In this document: piece by piece, positions 45,723 through 55,146 of the stretch
Layout of the letters: each line of letters opens with the position of its first letter
Numbering within the stretch: the stretch's first letter is position 1
Assembly: GCF_026241335.1 (NCBI RefSeq)
Contig: NZ_JAPHAV010000001.1
Coordinates: forward strand, 1 to 64,000
DNA length: 64,000 bases
Direction of reading: 5' to 3'
Source of the DNA: Ochrobactrum chromiisoli
GTDB lineage: Bacteria > Pseudomonadota > Alphaproteobacteria > Rhizobiales > Rhizobiaceae
Position numbers and translations under genes: made by a program
Notes under the pieces: generated by a model
Database searches by the model: none
Seen by the model: the letters and a program-made list of their open reading frames with translations, nothing else
What the model was told of the DNA's origin: nothing

Positions 45723-47210
45723 GTGAATACACACCCAACCGGGATAGCGGTCAATCCACGTCCCGAAGATGAAAAACTATCCATTGCCGCCAATCTGGCC
45801 TATGGCTTCCAGCATGTTCTGACCATGTATGGCGGCATTGTCGCCGTGCCACTGATTATCGGTCAGGCAGCAGGTCTAAGTGCCAGCGAAGTCGGCCTGC
45901 TGATCACCGCCTCGCTTTTTGCAGGCGGCGTGGCAACGGGTCTGCAAACCATCGGCATTCCGTTTTTCGGTTGCCAGCTTCCGCTGGTTCAAGGCGTGTC
46001 CTTCGCCGGTGTTGCCACCATGGTGGCCATCGTCACATCAGCTCAAACAGGAGAAGTGGGGCTTCAGGTCGTACTCGGAGCCGTCATCGCTGCATCGGTG
46101 ATCGGCTTTCTCATCACACCGATCTTTTCGCGGGTGACACGTTTCTTTCCGCCGCTCGTCACTGGCATTGTGATCACCACCATCGGCCTCACGCTGATGC
46201 CTGTTGCAGCCCGCTGGGCCATGGGTGGCAACAGCAAAGCGCCAGATTTCGGCAGCATGGGCAATATCGGTCTCGCCGGGCTTACACTGCTGATCGTGCT
46301 TTTGCTGAGCAAAGTCGGCAATGCCACGATTTCCCGCCTCTCCATCCTGCTTGCCATGGTCATCGGAACAGGGATTGCGTGGGCACTCGGCATGACCGAC
46401 TTTTCCCGCATATCTGAAGGCCCTCTTATGGCGCTGCCGGAAATCTTCCATTTCGGCTGGCCGATTTTCAGCATTGCGGCCACATTGTCCATGTTCATCG
46501 TGATCATCGTCACACTGGTGGAAACCTCTGCCGATATTCTGGCCGTTGGCGAAATTCTGGGAACCAAAGTCAACTCGCGCCGTCTGGGCGATGGATTGCG
46601 GGCCGATATGGCATCAAGCATTCTGGCACCAGTTGTCGGCTCATTCACCCAAAGCGCCTTTGCGCAGAATGTCGGTCTTGTAGCCGTAACCGGGGTGAAA
46701 AGCCGTTATGTGGTGGCAACAGGCGGGCTTATTCTCATCACGCTCGGCCTCCTGCCTGTGATGGGACGTGTCATTGCCTGTGTCCCCCCCTCCGTGCTGG
46801 GCGGTGCCGGAATCGTGCTTTTTGGAACCGTTGCTGCAAGCGGCATCCGCACGCTTTCAAAGGTCGATTATCACAACAACATCAATCTGATCATTGTGGC
46901 AACCTCCATCGGTTTCGGTATGATCCCCATTGCAGCGCCGGACTTCTACCATCACTTCCCGAGCTGGTTTGAAACCATTTTCCATTCGGGCATCAGTTCT
47001 GCGGCCCTGATGGCAATCGCGCTCAACCTGATGTTCAATGAGTTCAAAGGCGGCAATTCAAACCAGATGTCCGTTTTTGCCGAAGGCACCGAACGCATCA
47101 TTCGCCACCATCAGATCGCAGAACTGCATGATGGCGATTATGTTCAGAACGGAAAACTCTTCGATGCCGAAGGCAACGAGGTGAAAATCGTTCCTGCCGG
47201 AGCGCACTGA
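45723..47210 (+). CDS. NCS2-family nucleobase:cation symporter (uracil/xanthine/urate permease)
   Basis: 495 residues, about 12-14 membrane helices. LAYGFQHVLTMYGGIVAVPLIIG near residue 26 is the NCS2 N-terminal block; GCQLPLVQGVSFAGVATM, the ETSADILAVGEI helix 8 site and SAFAQNVGLVAVTGVKSRYVV (motif Q-N-x-G-x-x-x-x-T) are present. The start is GTG 45723 with GGAGGG 6 nt upstream. The family moves xanthine, urate or uracil by H+ symport; the exact substrate is open. It has no purine-catabolic neighbours here. Confidence 0.92.
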   Translation: MNTHPTGIAVNPRPEDEKLSIAANLAYGFQHVLTMYGGIVAVPLIIGQAAGLSASEVGLLITASLFAGGVATGLQTIGIPFFGCQLPLVQGVSFAGVATMVAIVTSAQTGEVGLQVVLGAVIAASVIGFLITPIFSRVTRFFPPLVTGIVITTIGLTLMPVAARWAMGGNSKAPDFGSMGNIGLAGLTLLIVLLLSKVGNATISRLSILLAMVIGTGIAWALGMTDFSRISEGPLMALPEIFHFGWPIFSIAATLSMFIVIIVTLVETSADILAVGEILGTKVNSRRLGDGLRADMASSILAPVVGSFTQSAFAQNVGLVAVTGVKSRYVVATGGLILITLGLLPVMGRVIACVPPSVLGGAGIVLFGTVAASGIRTLSKVDYHNNINLIIVATSIGFGMIPIAAPDFYHHFPSWFETIFHSGISSAALMAIALNLMFNEFKGGNSNQMSVFAEGTERIIRHHQIAELHDGDYVQNGKLFDAEGNEVKIVPAGAH

Positions 47211-47756
47211 TCACCGCAAAACGCGAACCACCGTTCTGTCGGTCAGATGTGGTAGGAGGCGCGCCATATCGGCGCGCTTGAGGGCTATACAGCCTTCAGT
47301 CGGCGTAAATCCCGGCCGCGCCAGATGAAAGAAAATCGCGCTGCCGCAGCCGCGCCTGCGTGGGCGAATGTTCCAGTCCATCACAATACAGACATCATAA
47401 ACATCGTCATTGCGCCACATCTTCTCGTGGCTTGCCTTAAACGGCAGATTCACCGGACGATTGTAATTCGGATCTTTTGGCGCGTCACACCAGCCGTCGA
47501 GTTTACGCACGCGTCGCAAAGGCAGACGTGAGAAAGGCAGATGACCCGCATCTCCACGCCGATAGCCATAGAGCAATCGCATGGACGAAAGCGGCGTGGC
47601 ACCATCGCCCTCGCGCTTAAAAGCGCTGATTCCCCCCTTGCCAAGCGCACATTGGAGCACCAAATTGCCTGCAACAAGCAGGCCGCGCGTCCTGTGGCCA
47701 GGTTTTGCCCTTACATCGATAATGCCAATGCCGTGGCTTTTTTGGTTTCTGGTCAA
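47211..47756 (-). CDS. L,D-transpeptidase (YkuD family)
   Basis: 181 residues. The YkuD catalytic region is HLARPGFTPTEGCIALKRADM, with the active Cys in TEGCIAL instead of the common S-H-G-C-[IV]-R; the variant occurs in the COG3786 subgroup. HPLS-type upstream parts are reduced: GDGATPLSSMRLLYGYRR, then YNRPVNLPFKASHEKMWRNDDVYDVCIVMDWN. The start is TTG 47756 with GGAGG just upstream; no ATG or GTG is available before the domain. No clear signal peptide is seen, so export is uncertain. Convergent with the permease gene. Confidence 0.85.
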   Translation of the reverse strand: MTRNQKSHGIGIIDVRAKPGHRTRGLLVAGNLVLQCALGKGGISAFKREGDGATPLSSMRLLYGYRRGDAGHLPFSRLPLRRVRKLDGWCDAPKDPNYNRPVNLPFKASHEKMWRNDDVYDVCIVMDWNIRPRRRGCGSAIFFHLARPGFTPTEGCIALKRADMARLLPHLTDRTVVRVLR

Positions 47757-47898
47757 GCCTGCCTCCGCTTTCTGCCCGCTGATAAAGTTTAAACGAATGC
47801 TTAAAAAACACTCTCATTTTTTCACGGCTTCAACTTACCGCGATTAAATGTCATAAAACACCAACCACTATTTGAATCAAAGAGTAACGAGGACAGGC

Positions 47899-48582
47899 AT
47901 GACAGGTCGTACAATACTGATCGTGGACGATGATGAAGATCTCCGCTCCATCCTCGTCGAACAGCTTGAACTGTGCGAAGAGTTCCAGATTCTTCAGGAA
48001 GACAACGCCACCAAGGGCATCCAAAGCGCCCGTAACGGTATTGTCGATCTGCTGGTCATGGATGTCGGCCTGCCGGATATGGACGGACGCGAAGCGGTTA
48101 AACTTCTGCGCAAGGGCGGCTTCAAGGCTCCGATCATCATGCTGACCGGTCACGACACCGAATCGGATACGATTCTCGGCCTCGAATCAGGGGCAAATGA
48201 TTACGTCACCAAGCCATTCAAATTCGCCGTTCTGCTGGCACGCATCCGCGCACAGCTGCGCCAGCACGAGCAGAGCGAAGACGCGACATTCATCGTCGGA
48301 CCTTACACCTTCAAGCCAGGTCAGAAGCTGCTTATCGATGAAAAGGGCAGCAAGATTCGCCTGACCGAAAAGGAAGCAGCGATCATCAAGTATCTCTATC
48401 GTGCAGGCGATAAGGTCATCAGCCGTGATGTGCTGCTTGAAGAAGTCTGGGGCTATAATTCCGGTGTCACGACCCACACGCTGGAAACCCATGTGTACCG
48501 TCTGCGCCAGAAAATCGAGAAGGATCCGTCCAATGCATCGCTTCTGGTTACAGAAAGCGGGGGATACAAACTTGTCCCATGA
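47899..48582 (+). CDS. OmpR/PhoB-type response regulator (CenR-like)
   Basis: 227 residues from ATG 47899 (GAGGACAGG upstream). The receiver domain has the acidic triad DDDED (10-14), the phospho-aspartate D55 in LLVMDVGLPDMDG, Thr in MLTGHD and Lys in VTKPF. A winged-helix domain follows (about 130-227), with LTEKEAAIIKYLYRAGDKVISRDVLLEEVWGY. No histidine kinase gene lies next to it. The receiver and its orphan setting resemble CenR, the envelope-control regulator of Rhizobiales, which I suggest but cannot prove. It is followed by a cyclic-nucleotide-binding gene. Confidence 0.88.
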   Translation: MTGRTILIVDDDEDLRSILVEQLELCEEFQILQEDNATKGIQSARNGIVDLLVMDVGLPDMDGREAVKLLRKGGFKAPIIMLTGHDTESDTILGLESGANDYVTKPFKFAVLLARIRAQLRQHEQSEDATFIVGPYTFKPGQKLLIDEKGSKIRLTEKEAAIIKYLYRAGDKVISRDVLLEEVWGYNSGVTTHTLETHVYRLRQKIEKDPSNASLLVTESGGYKLVP

Positions 48583-48616
48583 TGGACAGCGCCTGTTACG
48601 AGTGTAATGACAAGCT

Positions 48617-49078
48617 ATGGCGCTCGATGACGATATCCGCATTCTCGGCTCAGTAGGTCTGTTCGAATCTTTCTCACCCGAACAGTTGCGTCTGCTCGCC
48701 TTTGGTGCAGAGCGTCTTGTGCTGCGCGCCGGTCGTGAACTGTTTCGCGAAGGCCAGAGTGCTGATTGCGGTTATATCGTCGTGTCTGGCAAAATCACAC
48801 TGTTTCACGATACCGACGAAGGGCGGATTACAATCCGCCCCGTTGAACCCGGTGCGATGCTGGGCGAAATGGCGCTGATTGCGCAGACCACACGCCTGAC
48901 CGGCGCTTTTGCCGAGGAAGAAACGGAAGTCATCCGCATCAGCCGCGCCATTTTCCGGCGCATTCTGGAAGAATATCCAGAAGCCGCAGCGTCACTGCAT
49001 ACGCATATCAGCAAAAACCTGCTGCAACTCATTGCCGACATCGAAAAGGTCGCGCCACAATTTGGCGCCAACGACTAA
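48617..49078 (+). CDS. single-domain cyclic-nucleotide-binding protein
   Basis: 153 residues: only a Crp-type cNMP-binding beta-barrel and C-helix, no DNA-binding domain. LFREGQSADCGYIVVSGKITLF and PGAMLGEMALIAQTTRLTGAFAEEETEVIRISRAIFRRILEEYPE are typical; the GEMAL-x(n)-R-T phosphate cassette reads GEMALIAQTTRLTG. It lies 34 bp after the response regulator on the same strand, likely in one transcript. Its C-terminal helix may contact a partner protein. Role unknown. Confidence 0.88.
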   Translation: MALDDDIRILGSVGLFESFSPEQLRLLAFGAERLVLRAGRELFREGQSADCGYIVVSGKITLFHDTDEGRITIRPVEPGAMLGEMALIAQTTRLTGAFAEEETEVIRISRAIFRRILEEYPEAAASLHTHISKNLLQLIADIEKVAPQFGAND

Positions 49079-49080
49079 CA

Positions 49081-50658
49081 TCATAACTCAATGACCCGCT
49101 TGATACCGATGGCATCGAGAAATGTCTGATCGTGGCTGACCAGCAGCAACCCACCTTCATATGCATTCAGGGCGGTTTCCAGCGCTTGAATGGAATCCAG
49201 ATCAAGATGGTTGGTCGGCTCATCCAGGATCAACAATTCAGGCTTCAGCGTTCCACAAAGAATGCAGGCAAGAGCTGCACGCAACAATTCGCCACCGCTT
49301 AAGCCTCCTGCAAGGCGCGCAGCACCCTCCCCGCGAAATGAAAAACGCGCCAGTGCTGCGTAAGCATCGTTATCGCTCGCCTCCTTGTTCAGTCTGCGGA
49401 AATTCTCATAAAGCGTTGCTCCACGATCCATCAGGCTCATCTGCTGATCAAACATGGCAATCGGCACGAAGCGTTTGATCTCGCCCGAAACGGGCTGCAA
49501 ATCACCTGTGATCAACCGCAGCAACGAGGTTTTACCCGCACCGTTTGCACCGCGAATGACAATACGCTCCGGCCCGACGATTTTCAGCGAGACGTCCCGA
49601 ATGACGGGGTTATCCGGCACAGGGCCGCCCGAAACATTGAGCATTTCAAGCAGCACACGCCCGGAAGGCGAAAGCGATCCATCAACATGGAAGTGCATTT
49701 TCTTGATGCGTTCGACCTTTGCTTCCGCTTCCTTAAGCTGGCTTTGGGCACGCTCGGCATTGCGCTCTGCAAATGCATCGCCACGACCACCGGTCTTCTG
49801 TGCCTTATCGGCACGCGCATCAAGTGCCATCTTGCTCATACCCGCATCGGCACGGGATTTGCGCCCGCGCGCATCGCTTTTTGCCTGTCGTTCACTGGCG
49901 TCCTGTGCCTTGAGGCGGACCTGCTTCACATCGCGCTGCGCCAATTCCAGATCGCGCGCAGCCGCTTCCCGCTCCCGCTCTTTATTCTCGTGATAAAAAT
50001 CCCAATTGCCGCCATAGAGCGTCAACGCGCCTTGCGATAGCTCGGCGATCGCACCCATCGCCTGCAACAATGCACGATCATGGCTGACCACCACAGCCGC
50101 CCCTCGCCATCCGGCAAGCATATCCGCGACAGCCTGACGGCCATCGTGATCAAGATTGTTGGTGGGTTCATCCAACAAAATCAGGTCAGGCTCTTGAAAC
50201 AAAAGCGCGGCAAGTGCTGCGCGTGTCTGCTGTCCGCCGCTCAATTCGCAGAGAAGACTTTGCGGCGAAAGCGAAAGTGCAAAGGCCTTTAAAGCATTGT
50301 CAAAACGCTGCGGCAACAACCAGTCTGCCTGTTCGAAATCGGCATCTGCCCCCTCGCCCGCTTCAATCCGCCCAATTCTGTCAAAGGCATCACGTGCACC
50401 GAAAAGATCGGCCAACGTCTTTTGCGCATCACTACCAATATTCTGCGCAAGCACGCCGATCCGGGCGGTGCGCGTGATCGTTCCACTGCTTGGCAGCAGA
50501 TCGCCGCTCATGATTTTCAAAAGCGTGGATTTGCCAATACCATTGCGCCCGACGAGGCCAATCCGACCTTCGGTGATGCTGAAATTGATGCCAGAAAAGA
50601 GAGTTCGGCCGTCAGCCGTGTGCGCTGAAACATCCTGAAGCGTGAGAAGAGAAGACAT
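49081..50658 (-). CDS. ABC-F family ATP-binding protein
   Basis: 525 residues from ATG 50658 (CCGAGG upstream), two ABC cassettes without membrane domains. Cassette 1: GRNGIGKSTLL, LSGGQQTRAALAALLF, LILLDEPTNNLDHDG. Cassette 2: GANGAGKTSLLRLI, LSGGELLRAALACIL, LLILDEPTNHLDLDS. The linker between them (about 230-310) is long, basic and helical (Lys/Arg/Ala-rich), as in ABC-F proteins that act on the ribosome. Whether it is a translation factor or antibiotic protection protein cannot be told; chromosomal context favours a housekeeping role. Confidence 0.92.
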   Translation of the reverse strand: MSSLLTLQDVSAHTADGRTLFSGINFSITEGRIGLVGRNGIGKSTLLKIMSGDLLPSSGTITRTARIGVLAQNIGSDAQKTLADLFGARDAFDRIGRIEAGEGADADFEQADWLLPQRFDNALKAFALSLSPQSLLCELSGGQQTRAALAALLFQEPDLILLDEPTNNLDHDGRQAVADMLAGWRGAAVVVSHDRALLQAMGAIAELSQGALTLYGGNWDFYHENKEREREAAARDLELAQRDVKQVRLKAQDASERQAKSDARGRKSRADAGMSKMALDARADKAQKTGGRGDAFAERNAERAQSQLKEAEAKVERIKKMHFHVDGSLSPSGRVLLEMLNVSGGPVPDNPVIRDVSLKIVGPERIVIRGANGAGKTSLLRLITGDLQPVSGEIKRFVPIAMFDQQMSLMDRGATLYENFRRLNKEASDNDAYAALARFSFRGEGAARLAGGLSGGELLRAALACILCGTLKPELLILDEPTNHLDLDSIQALETALNAYEGGLLLVSHDQTFLDAIGIKRVIEL

Positions 50659-50767
50659 GATGAGCCTCGGAAACGTTGAAAACACTGGTCATTGAAAACA
50701 GTGCCGCACGATCCATTGCTCTTTTCTCCTCTTTTGAACTCAACTCTATATAAGTCCGAACGCGATC

Positions 50768-51574
50768 TTAATCCAGATCGAATGTCGCAATCACTGGTAC
50801 GTGATCAGACGGACGATCCCAGCCACGCGCATCGCGCAGAACCTGAAGCCCCTGCATATGCGCTTCCAGATCAGCCGAACCCCAGACGTGATCAAGCCTG
50901 CGACCACGATCAGCGGCATCCCAATCCTTGGCGCGATAGCTCCACCAGGTGTAGATTTTCTGATCGGACGGAATCGCCTGCCGCATCAGGTCACTCCACC
51001 CGCCTTTCACACGCAGGTCTTCCAGCGTTGTGGTTTCAATCGGCGTATGGCTTACAATTTTCAGCAGTTGCTTGTGCGACCAGACATCGTTTTCAAGCGG
51101 TGCGATGTTGAGATCACCCACGAGGATCGAGGAATGTCCATCCTGCCTGTCAGCGACAATCGCTCGCATTTCCTCAAGAAAACCAAGCTTATGGGCAAAT
51201 TTTGGATTAATTTCCGGGTCTGGCTCATCACCACCGGCAGGCACATAAAAATTATGGATGCGCAGCTTTTTGCCACCCGCTTCCACCACAGCGCTCAGAT
51301 GACGGCAATCGCCCATCTCACAAAAGCCAATCTTCTCGACAGCGCCCAAAGGGCGTTTCGAGATGGTCGCAACGCCGTGATAGCCCTTCTGGCCACTGAT
51401 CGCGATATGCTCATAGCCAAGCGCGCGAAAGCCTTTTGAAGGGAACTGATCGTCGGGACATTTGGTTTCCTGAAGACACAGAACATCCGGCTGATAATCG
51501 CTCAGAAACTGTTCGACCAGCGGCATGCGCAGACGAACGGAATTGATGTTCCAGGTAGCAACAGAAAACGTCAT
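50768..51574 (-). CDS. xthA: exodeoxyribonuclease III
   Basis: AP endonuclease and 3'-5' exonuclease of base-excision repair, EEP fold, 268 residues from ATG 51574 (MTFSVATWNINSVRLR). LCLQETKCPDDQFP has the metal-binding Glu; LVGDLNIAP the Asn/Asp pair; and RGRRLDHVWGSADL with SDHVPVIATFDL the catalytic Asp-His end. No strong ribosome binding site is visible at the chosen start. It is on the same strand as lolA and ftsK, in the order ftsK-lolA-xthA. Confidence 0.95.
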   Translation of the reverse strand: MTFSVATWNINSVRLRMPLVEQFLSDYQPDVLCLQETKCPDDQFPSKGFRALGYEHIAISGQKGYHGVATISKRPLGAVEKIGFCEMGDCRHLSAVVEAGGKKLRIHNFYVPAGGDEPDPEINPKFAHKLGFLEEMRAIVADRQDGHSSILVGDLNIAPLENDVWSHKQLLKIVSHTPIETTTLEDLRVKGGWSDLMRQAIPSDQKIYTWWSYRAKDWDAADRGRRLDHVWGSADLEAHMQGLQVLRDARGWDRPSDHVPVIATFDLD

Positions 51575-51653
51575 GGGGAAAGACTCACAGCCATCAGAAG
51601 ATGGCCGCGAACCTAACGATTTATCCGATAAATGCAAACCTCAGGAATAAAGA

Positions 51654-52322
51654 TCACTGGCCTTTGCGTTTCATTGCGATGCGCTGATAATCGATCTTGA
51701 ACATATCATCCGTGAAGCGGACACCGCTGCGGACATTGAACACCATGATCGTGGTATCGAGGCCCTGCGCGTCGGTAATGGTCCACTGCTTGAGATCCTT
51801 GGTCTTGGGATCAAACATCATGGTGATTTTTGAATTACCAAATGCTGTCTTGTCCCCCACCACAAGCGTGGTCATGTCCGGGTCCTGCTTCACACTCTGA
51901 AGACGACCGCCGCCCAGATCAATCCGGTCCGCCAGAAGCATTTTGAGCGGGGTGGTTCCCAGCGCATACATATCCCACGTGTCGAGCTTTCGGTTGTTGA
52001 TAACAACCTGATTGCCATCCGAAATCACGCGGATCGGGGAATCGGTGTAATTGAAGCGAATCTTGCCCGGACGTTCCAGATAGAACGTGCCGCCCGTCTG
52101 TTCGCCCTTGGGGCCGAACTGAACAAATTCACCGGTCAATGTGCGCAGTGAGGAAAAATGATCCGCAATCTGCTGCGCAGCAGCAGCACCGCTTACGCCC
52201 TGTGCCTGCGCCGCAACGGGCACAAAAGCCGGAGAAGCCGCGCCAATGCTCAAAACTCCCAATCCGAGGATGGCCGCAAAACGGCTTGCTTTCACGAATG
52301 CAGCAATACGGGAGATCATCAT
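51654..52322 (-). CDS. lolA: LolA-like outer-membrane lipoprotein carrier protein
   Basis: Periplasmic chaperone that carries lipoproteins from LolCDE to the outer membrane. 222 residues from ATG 52322 (GAGA about 9 nt upstream); ATG 52346 is an alternative. A signal peptide (about 1-40; cut near AQAQG) is followed by SSLRTLTGEFVQFGPKGEQTGGTFYLERPGKIRFNY, a LolA block, and DTWDMYALGTTPLKMLLADRIDL. It lies 86 bp downstream of ftsK, as is common, and so may share its transcript. Confidence 0.92.
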   Translation of the reverse strand: MMISRIAAFVKASRFAAILGLGVLSIGAASPAFVPVAAQAQGVSGAAAAQQIADHFSSLRTLTGEFVQFGPKGEQTGGTFYLERPGKIRFNYTDSPIRVISDGNQVVINNRKLDTWDMYALGTTPLKMLLADRIDLGGGRLQSVKQDPDMTTLVVGDKTAFGNSKITMMFDPKTKDLKQWTITDAQGLDTTIMVFNVRSGVRFTDDMFKIDYQRIAMKRKGQ

Positions 52323-52408
52323 CGGCAAATTCTCTTTTTTCTTCATTCTCGTAAAATAATCGGGCAGTTAGGCGCGAGTGTGGCAACAGAAAGCCGATGA
52401 GATTTCAG

Positions 52409-54970
52409 TTAGAAATCATCGTCACCGGTCGGCACCAGTATCTCGCGCTTACCGGCATGATTGGCAGGGCCGACGATCCCTTCTTCTTCCATGCGCTCGA
52501 TAATCGAAGCCGCACGGTTATAGCCAATACCCAAACGACGCTGGATATAGGACGTCGAAGCCTTCTTATCACGCAGCACCACAGCCACAGCCTGATCATA
52601 AGGATCATCGGAATTTTCAAGGTTCGATGTTCCGGCCGGACCGCCACCTTCATCCTCTTCCTCATCCTCAGTGATCGCATCCAGATATTCCGGCACACCC
52701 TGAAGTTTCAGGTGCTGAACGATACGTTCCACCTCGTCATCGCCCACAAAGGGGCCATGCACGCGCTGAATGCGGCCGCCCCCGGCCATGAACAGCATAT
52801 CGCCCTGACCAAGCAGCTGCTCGGCACCCTGCTCACCCAGAATGGTTCGGCTGTCGATCTTGGATGTAACCTGAAACGAAATACGGGTCGGGAAATTGGC
52901 CTTGATCGTACCGGTGATGACATCCACCGATGGGCGCTGCGTTGCCATGATGACATGGATACCCGCCGCACGCGCCATCTGTGCCAGACGCTGCACCGTG
53001 CCTTCAATGTCCTTGCCCGCAACCATCATCAGATCGGCCATTTCGTCGATAATCACGACAATGTAGGGCATTGGCTCCAGATCGAGCTGCTCGGTTTCAT
53101 AGATCGCTTCGCCAGTATTTCGGTCAAATCCGGTTTGCACGGTACGGGCAATCTGCTCGCCCTTCTTCTGTGCCTGACCGACGCGCTGATTGAAGCCGTC
53201 AATATTACGCACGCCCACTTTCGACATCTTGCGATAGCGGTCTTCCATCTCGCGCACGGTCCACTTGAGCGCGACCACAGCCTTCTTCGGATCGGTCACA
53301 ACCGGCGTCAACAGATGCGGGATACCGTCATAAATCGAAAGCTCCAGCATTTTCGGATCGATCATGATCAGACGGCATTCCTGCGGCGTCATGCGATAAA
53401 GCAGCGACAGGATCATCGTGTTGATCGCAACCGACTTACCCGAGCCCGTCGTACCGGCCACAAGCACATGCGGCATCTTCGCAATATCGGCAATCACCGG
53501 CTCACCATTGATGGTCTTGCCCAGCGCCAGCGCAAGCTTTGCCTTGGTCTGTTCAAAGTCACGGCTCGCCAGCATTTCGCGCAGGTAAACCATTTCGCGC
53601 TTCTGGTTCGGCAATTCGATACCGATCACATTGCGGCCCGGAACCACAGCCACACGCGCAGCAATGGCGCTCATTGAGCGAGCAATATCGTCCGCCAAAC
53701 CAATCACGCGCGATGATTTGATGCCGGGGGCCGGTTCGAGCTCATAAAGCGTTACGACTGGCCCCGGTTTCACATTGATGATCTCGCCACGCACGCCGAA
53801 ATCTTCCAGCACACCTTCCAGAAGCCGCGCATTCTGTTCAAGCGCATCCTTGGACAGGGATGCGTCGCGCTGCACAAGCTTTGGTTCAGCAAGAAAATGC
53901 AGCGATGGCATTTCAAATGCACCACCTTCTTTCAGGAAGGATGTCTGCGCTTCACGCTGAATGCGTGCGCCGCTCTTTGGTGCAGGCGCGCGTTCACCGA
54001 CGCGCGCTTTAGAACGCTGCGGCGGCGCATCGTGCCATTCTTCACCCGCAAGCGGCGCTCCGTCCATCGGATCATCCAAATCGAACGGCGGTTCTTCCGA
54101 AGAGGCACCATCAAAGCCCGGCTCGCGCCGCGAACCATTGCGCGCTTGCGCGCTTGCGCGCGCGCTGCGCATATCGCCATATTCATCTTCGCGCTGCTTG
54201 CGGCGGTTGATACCGGTCCAACGCCTGAAAGTCGCCGAAGCGCTGAAAATTGTATGGGTGAGAGCCCCGACAAATGCAGAGAAGCCACCAGATGATGTCT
54301 CATCCTCCTGATCTTCGTCCTCGGCAAAATCATCGCCAGCCGATGCACCCCGCGCGGAGCCGGCATCAACGAGCGCTTCACGGCGGCCAATGATCCCGCT
54401 GGCAAACAGGCAGAGCCAGAGTGCCGGGAAAACCAGCACCAGCGCAATGCCGGATGCGATCGCACCTTGCGGAAATGCGCCCAGAAACAGGCCCGGAAGG
54501 CGCAGCACCATATCGCCAAACACACCACCAAGACCAATCGGCATCGGCCAGCTTGAAGGAACAGCAAAGCAGCTTGCAATGGCTGCAAACAAAAGCGCAG
54601 CCCCCATCCATGCCAGACTGCGCCGGCCGACACGGCTGATCCCGCCGCGCGTCATGAGCAACAGCGACCAGACCACCAGCGGCAGCAGAACCGGAACGCT
54701 GGCAAGGCCAAAGAACTGCATGGCAAGATCGGAGAAAACCGCACCCGGATAGCCAAGAGCATTGGTAACCGGATTATCCGTTGCATGGCTGAGGCTGGGA
54801 TCGGCAACATTCCACGTTGCAAGCGCGCCCACTGCCATAGCGGCCAGCGAAAGCAGCGCCAGACCGAACAGGATATAGAATTGCCTGCGGAAGATATTGG
54901 CCAGTTTCAGCCTGTCTTCCGAAACCCGCTCGTCGCGCAACGGGTATGAGGGCGAATATCCTTGCTGCAT
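52409..54970 (-). CDS. ftsK: DNA translocase FtsK
   Basis: Septal DNA pump that clears and unlinks chromosomes at division. 853 residues from ATG 54970 (ACAGG upstream; the longer frame to 55075 would include the CtrA box). Four to five N-terminal membrane helices (about 25-190), an acidic, low-complexity linker (about 200-350), then the motor: Walker [12 protein letters not shown], Walker [14 protein letters not shown], and a C-terminal gamma winged-helix (about 790-850; [20 protein letters not shown]) that reads KOPS. An 8-bp DNA repeat lies in the linker part (54139-54168). Confidence 0.95.
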   Translation of the reverse strand: MQQGYSPSYPLRDERVSEDRLKLANIFRRQFYILFGLALLSLAAMAVGALATWNVADPSLSHATDNPVTNALGYPGAVFSDLAMQFFGLASVPVLLPLVVWSLLLMTRGGISRVGRRSLAWMGAALLFAAIASCFAVPSSWPMPIGLGGVFGDMVLRLPGLFLGAFPQGAIASGIALVLVFPALWLCLFASGIIGRREALVDAGSARGASAGDDFAEDEDQEDETSSGGFSAFVGALTHTIFSASATFRRWTGINRRKQREDEYGDMRSARASAQARNGSRREPGFDGASSEEPPFDLDDPMDGAPLAGEEWHDAPPQRSKARVGERAPAPKSGARIQREAQTSFLKEGGAFEMPSLHFLAEPKLVQRDASLSKDALEQNARLLEGVLEDFGVRGEIINVKPGPVVTLYELEPAPGIKSSRVIGLADDIARSMSAIAARVAVVPGRNVIGIELPNQKREMVYLREMLASRDFEQTKAKLALALGKTINGEPVIADIAKMPHVLVAGTTGSGKSVAINTMILSLLYRMTPQECRLIMIDPKMLELSIYDGIPHLLTPVVTDPKKAVVALKWTVREMEDRYRKMSKVGVRNIDGFNQRVGQAQKKGEQIARTVQTGFDRNTGEAIYETEQLDLEPMPYIVVIIDEMADLMMVAGKDIEGTVQRLAQMARAAGIHVIMATQRPSVDVITGTIKANFPTRISFQVTSKIDSRTILGEQGAEQLLGQGDMLFMAGGGRIQRVHGPFVGDDEVERIVQHLKLQGVPEYLDAITEDEEEDEGGGPAGTSNLENSDDPYDQAVAVVLRDKKASTSYIQRRLGIGYNRAASIIERMEEEGIVGPANHAGKREILVPTGDDDF

Positions 54971-55056
54971 AAAGCCTGTCCCGAACCATATAAATGTTGC
55001 CTGCGGGCAAAGACGCCCGAGCACAATGAATCGGGCTGATCCTAATCGGGCGATGG

Positions 55057-55071
55057 TTAATTCCCCATTAA
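55057..55071. promoter_or_regulatory. CtrA box upstream of ftsK
   Basis: TTAATTCCCCATTAA matches TTAA-N7-TTAA exactly and is flanked by ACC on the right. It lies 87-101 bp upstream of the ftsK start. GAATC, a CcrM methylation site, is at 55029-55033. Confidence 0.7.
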
Positions 55072-55098
55072 CCATGCACTGCCTTTCACCAGAAAATG

Positions 55099-55126
55099 AA
55101 AAAGGCGCGGTTTCCCGCGCCTTTTT
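55099..55126 (-). terminator. rho-independent terminator of amtB
   Basis: AAAGGCGCGG and CCGCGCCTTT pair around TTTC. It lies about 20 nt after the amtB stop. On the minus strand it is followed by a T-run. Confidence 0.9.
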
Positions 55127-55146
55127 CCTCTTGAGACAAGCCTGTT

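Noticed and set aside
52397-53677. 426-codon open frame opposite ftsK
   Set aside because: His/Arg-rich, no domain, no ribosome binding site; antisense shadow of the FtsK motor domain.
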